Position numbers and translations under genes: made by a program
Notes under the pieces: model-generated
The model's database searches: none
Seen by the model: only the letters and a program-made list of their open reading frames with translations
What the model was told of the DNA's origin: nothing
Source of the DNA: Hyaloperonospora brassicae
Lineage: Eukaryota > Oomycota > Peronosporomycetes > Peronosporales > Peronosporaceae
Assembly (NCBI GenBank): GCA_947650285.1
Contig: CANTFL010001332.1
Location: forward strand, 909,032-973,031
Length of the DNA stretch: 64,000 nt
Direction: 5' to 3'
Shown: positions 61,439 through 64,000 of the stretch, one piece after another
Numbering within the stretch: position 1 is the stretch's first letter
How the letters are laid out: every line of letters begins with the position of its first letter

Positions 61439-61560
61439 TGTCATTCCAGAGGCCGTTGAGTTTGCACCCGCCAATGTGTTATGCATTTCTTTCCTGCCCC
61501 TGTCATTCCAGAGGGCGTTAAGTTTGTACCCGCCAATGTTTTATTCATTTCTTTCCTGTA
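61439..61560 (+). repeat. 62-bp tandem duplication
   Basis: The unit at 61439-61500 is repeated at 61501-61560 with few changes; both contain TGTCATTCCAGAGG, CCCGCCAATGT and CATTTCTTTCCTG. The left copy lies inside, and the right copy extends, an unrecognised frame. Confidence 0.88.
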
Positions 61561-63552
61561 CAGATAAGCAATGATGAAATTACAATATAATAATATGTAT
61601 CACGCGTATTCAAAGCAACGTTGTACACATTTTGATTTTCCGCGATAAGGGCTTGGCAGTCGCGATGCACACATCCGCGTGAAAATCGTTTAGCGATAAA
61701 ATGTAGTGCTCATAAGATGCACCCTTCCGCTGTCGCCTCGTCACGCGGAATTCCCACGGGCACCCAATTGTGAGCACACATACGTTGTGCTCCCACCACC
61801 TCACCTCTTGACCTTTCACCATCTAGTATGATTACAACAATAGACCTGTACAAACATAGTTGCACTAGCGCCCGTCTGGAAAAAGTTTCCCTTCGACAGC
61901 ACATTGGTATCTTAAATTTCTTCCGCGTCGATCTTCGCCATTTTGGGATATTTCTTATGGATTTTATTTTTGTTTCGCACATGTACCCAACTTTAACTGT
62001 TAATTGTGCTCTGCGTGGGATCGTCTCAGAAAATATACCGCTGATTTCTGGATTTTCTCGTTCAGGTTAACAGCACCAACTGAAGACCACCGCTAGTGTC
62101 AAGAGAGGCTCCAAGTTCAAACTTGTTTCTTTCTACCGTTGAGCGGCTCCATCATTCCTATCTTTGCCCTAGGCGCGTGTTAAATACCATCCGCTGCCAT
62201 AGTTGTAGCGGCTGCTCCTTCGCCACGCAGGCGTCGCGTTCGTCGCGGAATAGATGAGTAGCCCCGACCGAACATTGGATACCCGAGCTGTCCAGAGACA
62301 GCTGTGGATATCTGTAGCACCATGCATGGAGACCAACTATTTCAAATGTTGCAGCCGAACAACGAACGGAAAAAGCTTACAACACGATACACGACAGCAT
62401 AGGTACCGACCAAATGAATCTAGATTCGGCCGTGTGCGGCTCACAACGTTACAGCGTATGGCAAAACTTCGTGTGTAACAGTTGATGTGCGCAGCTGGCC
62501 GAAAAGATCGATGCGGCTGCCCACGTGGCGCATGAGTATTTTACTTCTGGTTTCGAGCAACCGACGTCGTCAGTATGACAAAACAATGGATCTAAGTGAA
62601 AATATAACGATCCGATCAAACCATCTCTTCGGCACAAAACCACCTACACATGACTCGGCGCGGCAAGCAATGTGGTCTCATCCAAATGACTCGTCAAGTG
62701 CAACGCCCCCCAACACATAGATTCCTATACCCGGCCAAGCACATGTCCAATATCCGACAGCCCACTCTGCAGCCGACCAGTCCCTTGACTATCGTTCGCG
62801 GTAAGAAAAGCTTGCCTACATTAGTAACAAGCAACAATGTATTCGTGTGGTGACGATACTGATACGCGTTGTTCTAGCGAGTGAATACTCGTGACGCCCC
62901 GCTGGATATCGTTCCCGTCTATCCATATTTCCGTTACTTTTCTCGTGCATATCGCGTTCAACAAAGTACACTCACTGCAATGCTGGTACTAATCATAACC
63001 CAACAGAAGATAATCATGGGCTTCATGAGCTAGCAGCACGCTCCTTACAGCACCTAGGAAAGTACAACCTGTCTCGAACGAGCCTTATGTTGCCAAAAAA
63101 ACTCCACACACTATACCTTATTATCCTTCCAAAAAAATAGCGCATAAGTGAATGGATAAAGGAATGCATTTTAAATCAAAAGACGCGTTTGGGGTCCCGA
63201 TGTTACTCATTTTTCACGTGGTACCTCTACACAAATGATTCGATCGTTTAAACAATGAGAGACACTGTCGAGACACTGAACACAGTTGTGCTCAGCTGCA
63301 GGCTCTTCTTTCTGATGCTCGACTACGTTGATGATGGATGTTAAGGTTGCTCGACAACCATGCAACACATAACAAAGACGGCACAATGAGATTTTGTTTA
63401 ACGAGGCGTATCGACTCCTTGTTGGTTCATTGATATCGCAGAATCGACATTAAGTGATTTGGAGCAGTAAATTGTAGCGAGCTGAGGACCTAGCAAACGT
63501 AGTGATCGCTATTCATCATACCTTTTTGTAGGTACTATCGTTAACTCCTGGC

Positions 63553-63943
63553 TGTAACGGGGCACACCCTTGCGTGAAATTAACGCAAGGGTTTAGGTGC
63601 CCCGACAAACGTACACGAGGCAAACGAGGAAGCGTAGATAGGGGAAAAGCAGAACTGTTATATTAATATAATTAAGTCTTTAACCACTGTCTCTCTGTTT
63701 AACCTGACTTAATCATGTTAATATAACTGATTGTATGGTGACGTCTCGTCACCACTCATTGCGCGCGTCCTGCGGCGATTGGAGGGTTGATATCATCAAG
63801 ATATCAACCAATGAGCAGACCCTTTGGTCGCCTCACCAATATCACCACTATCGGTGATATTGTTCAAAGAATATTCAACTTAATATTCTTTATTGTCACT
63901 TTCTTAAAAGTGACACTTCCATGTAACGGGCTGCCCCGTTACA
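63553..63943 (-). mobile_element. Intact solo LTR (LTR-A family, copy 4), 391 bp
   Basis: The ends TGTAACGGGGC and GCCCCGTTACA are a perfect 11-bp inverted repeat starting TG and ending CA. Perfect 5-bp target duplications CTGGC flank it (63548-63552 and 63944-63948). Similar to the split copy at 56760-58935 along its whole length. The strand is given as minus because a diverged relative follows a polypurine tract in the opposite sense. The interior holds seven short hairpins described in the findings. Confidence 0.92.
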
Positions 63944-64000
63944 CTGGCCGTCTTCACATCTGAAAAGATATCAAACCTTACACCCTCTTGTATTTGTATT

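Larger units (their letters stand above)
58941..63547. other. Mixed decayed repeats, no intact gene
   Basis: Minus-strand frames at 59397-59670, 59570-59902 and 60112-60318 have coding-like composition (KLVPPGPKYVDGPSGKL, WNKTLMPL, ARYYICKDGRKKD) and may be one broken retroelement or transposon protein, but no hallmark catalytic motif is visible and I do not assign a family. A plus-strand frame at 60683-60868 has a CSFC zinc-knuckle-like word. Frames at 61287-61574, 61610-61982 (minus), 62254-62478 and 62650-62853 are unrecognised. No tRNA, rRNA or complete coding sequence was found. Confidence 0.5.

Noticed and set aside
1..64000. Search for secreted effector genes (RXLR, Crinkler), tRNA and rRNA genes
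   Set aside because: No intact frame with a signal peptide plus RXLR-EER or an LFLAK motif was found, and no cloverleaf or rRNA-like sequence was noticed by eye.

Overview
The window looks like nuclear DNA of an oomycete, most likely a Peronosporales species (Phytophthora or a downy mildew). The reasons are compact, GC-rich genes with few short GT-AG introns (62-203 nt), lineage-typical proteins (PX proteins, a ferric reductase/NOX-like flavocytochrome, MBOAT acyltransferases) and an adjoining AT-rich repeat compartment. No bacterial operon, CRISPR array, rRNA or tRNA gene was seen. The species is inferred, not proven.

Layout. (1) About 1-17.8 kb is a gene island: a flavocytochrome gene (-), a three-exon coiled-coil/PX gene (+), an ApaH-like phosphatase (-), a large PX gene (+) and an intronless MBOAT acyltransferase (-), separated by 0.25-3 kb of non-coding DNA with microsatellites. 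(2) About 17.8-35 kb is AT-rich decayed repeat DNA. It holds a broken MULE transposon with diverged inverted repeats, a DDE-transposase remnant, a 94-bp tandem duplication and two foldback sequences. (3) 35.0-37.8 kb is a small gene pair: a complete four-exon Maf-type nucleotide pyrophosphatase (+) converging on a four-exon MBOAT gene (-) that is a paralogue of the intronless one at 16-17.6 kb. (4) 38-64 kb is nested repeats: a nearly intact Tigger/pogo transposase with only two stop codons, a hAT remnant, two copies of a GATC-rich TG...CA element, a 17-bp minisatellite, a decayed L1-type LINE, a decayed chromodomain Ty3/Gypsy element, and three copies of a palindrome-rich LTR.

Exon structures of four genes could be rebuilt by eye with correct GT/AG borders and phases: PX-249 (8576-9660), ALPH (11334-12304), Maf (35058-35902) and MBOAT-2 (36065-37772). 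Their roles are metabolic or housekeeping: phosphoinositide-directed membrane traffic (two PX proteins), dinucleotide or cap phosphohydrolysis (ALPH), non-canonical NTP removal (Maf), phospholipid remodelling (two MBOATs) and transmembrane electron transfer (flavocytochrome). No shared pathway is evident.

The most interesting structures are the LTR family, whose 391 bp contain seven separate short hairpins, and the nested insertion at 56.7-58.9 kb, where target-site duplications of both the outer and the inner element can be read. Next come the intron-rich/intronless MBOAT pair on either side of the repeat block, and pre-miRNA-sized foldbacks upstream of both MBOAT genes.
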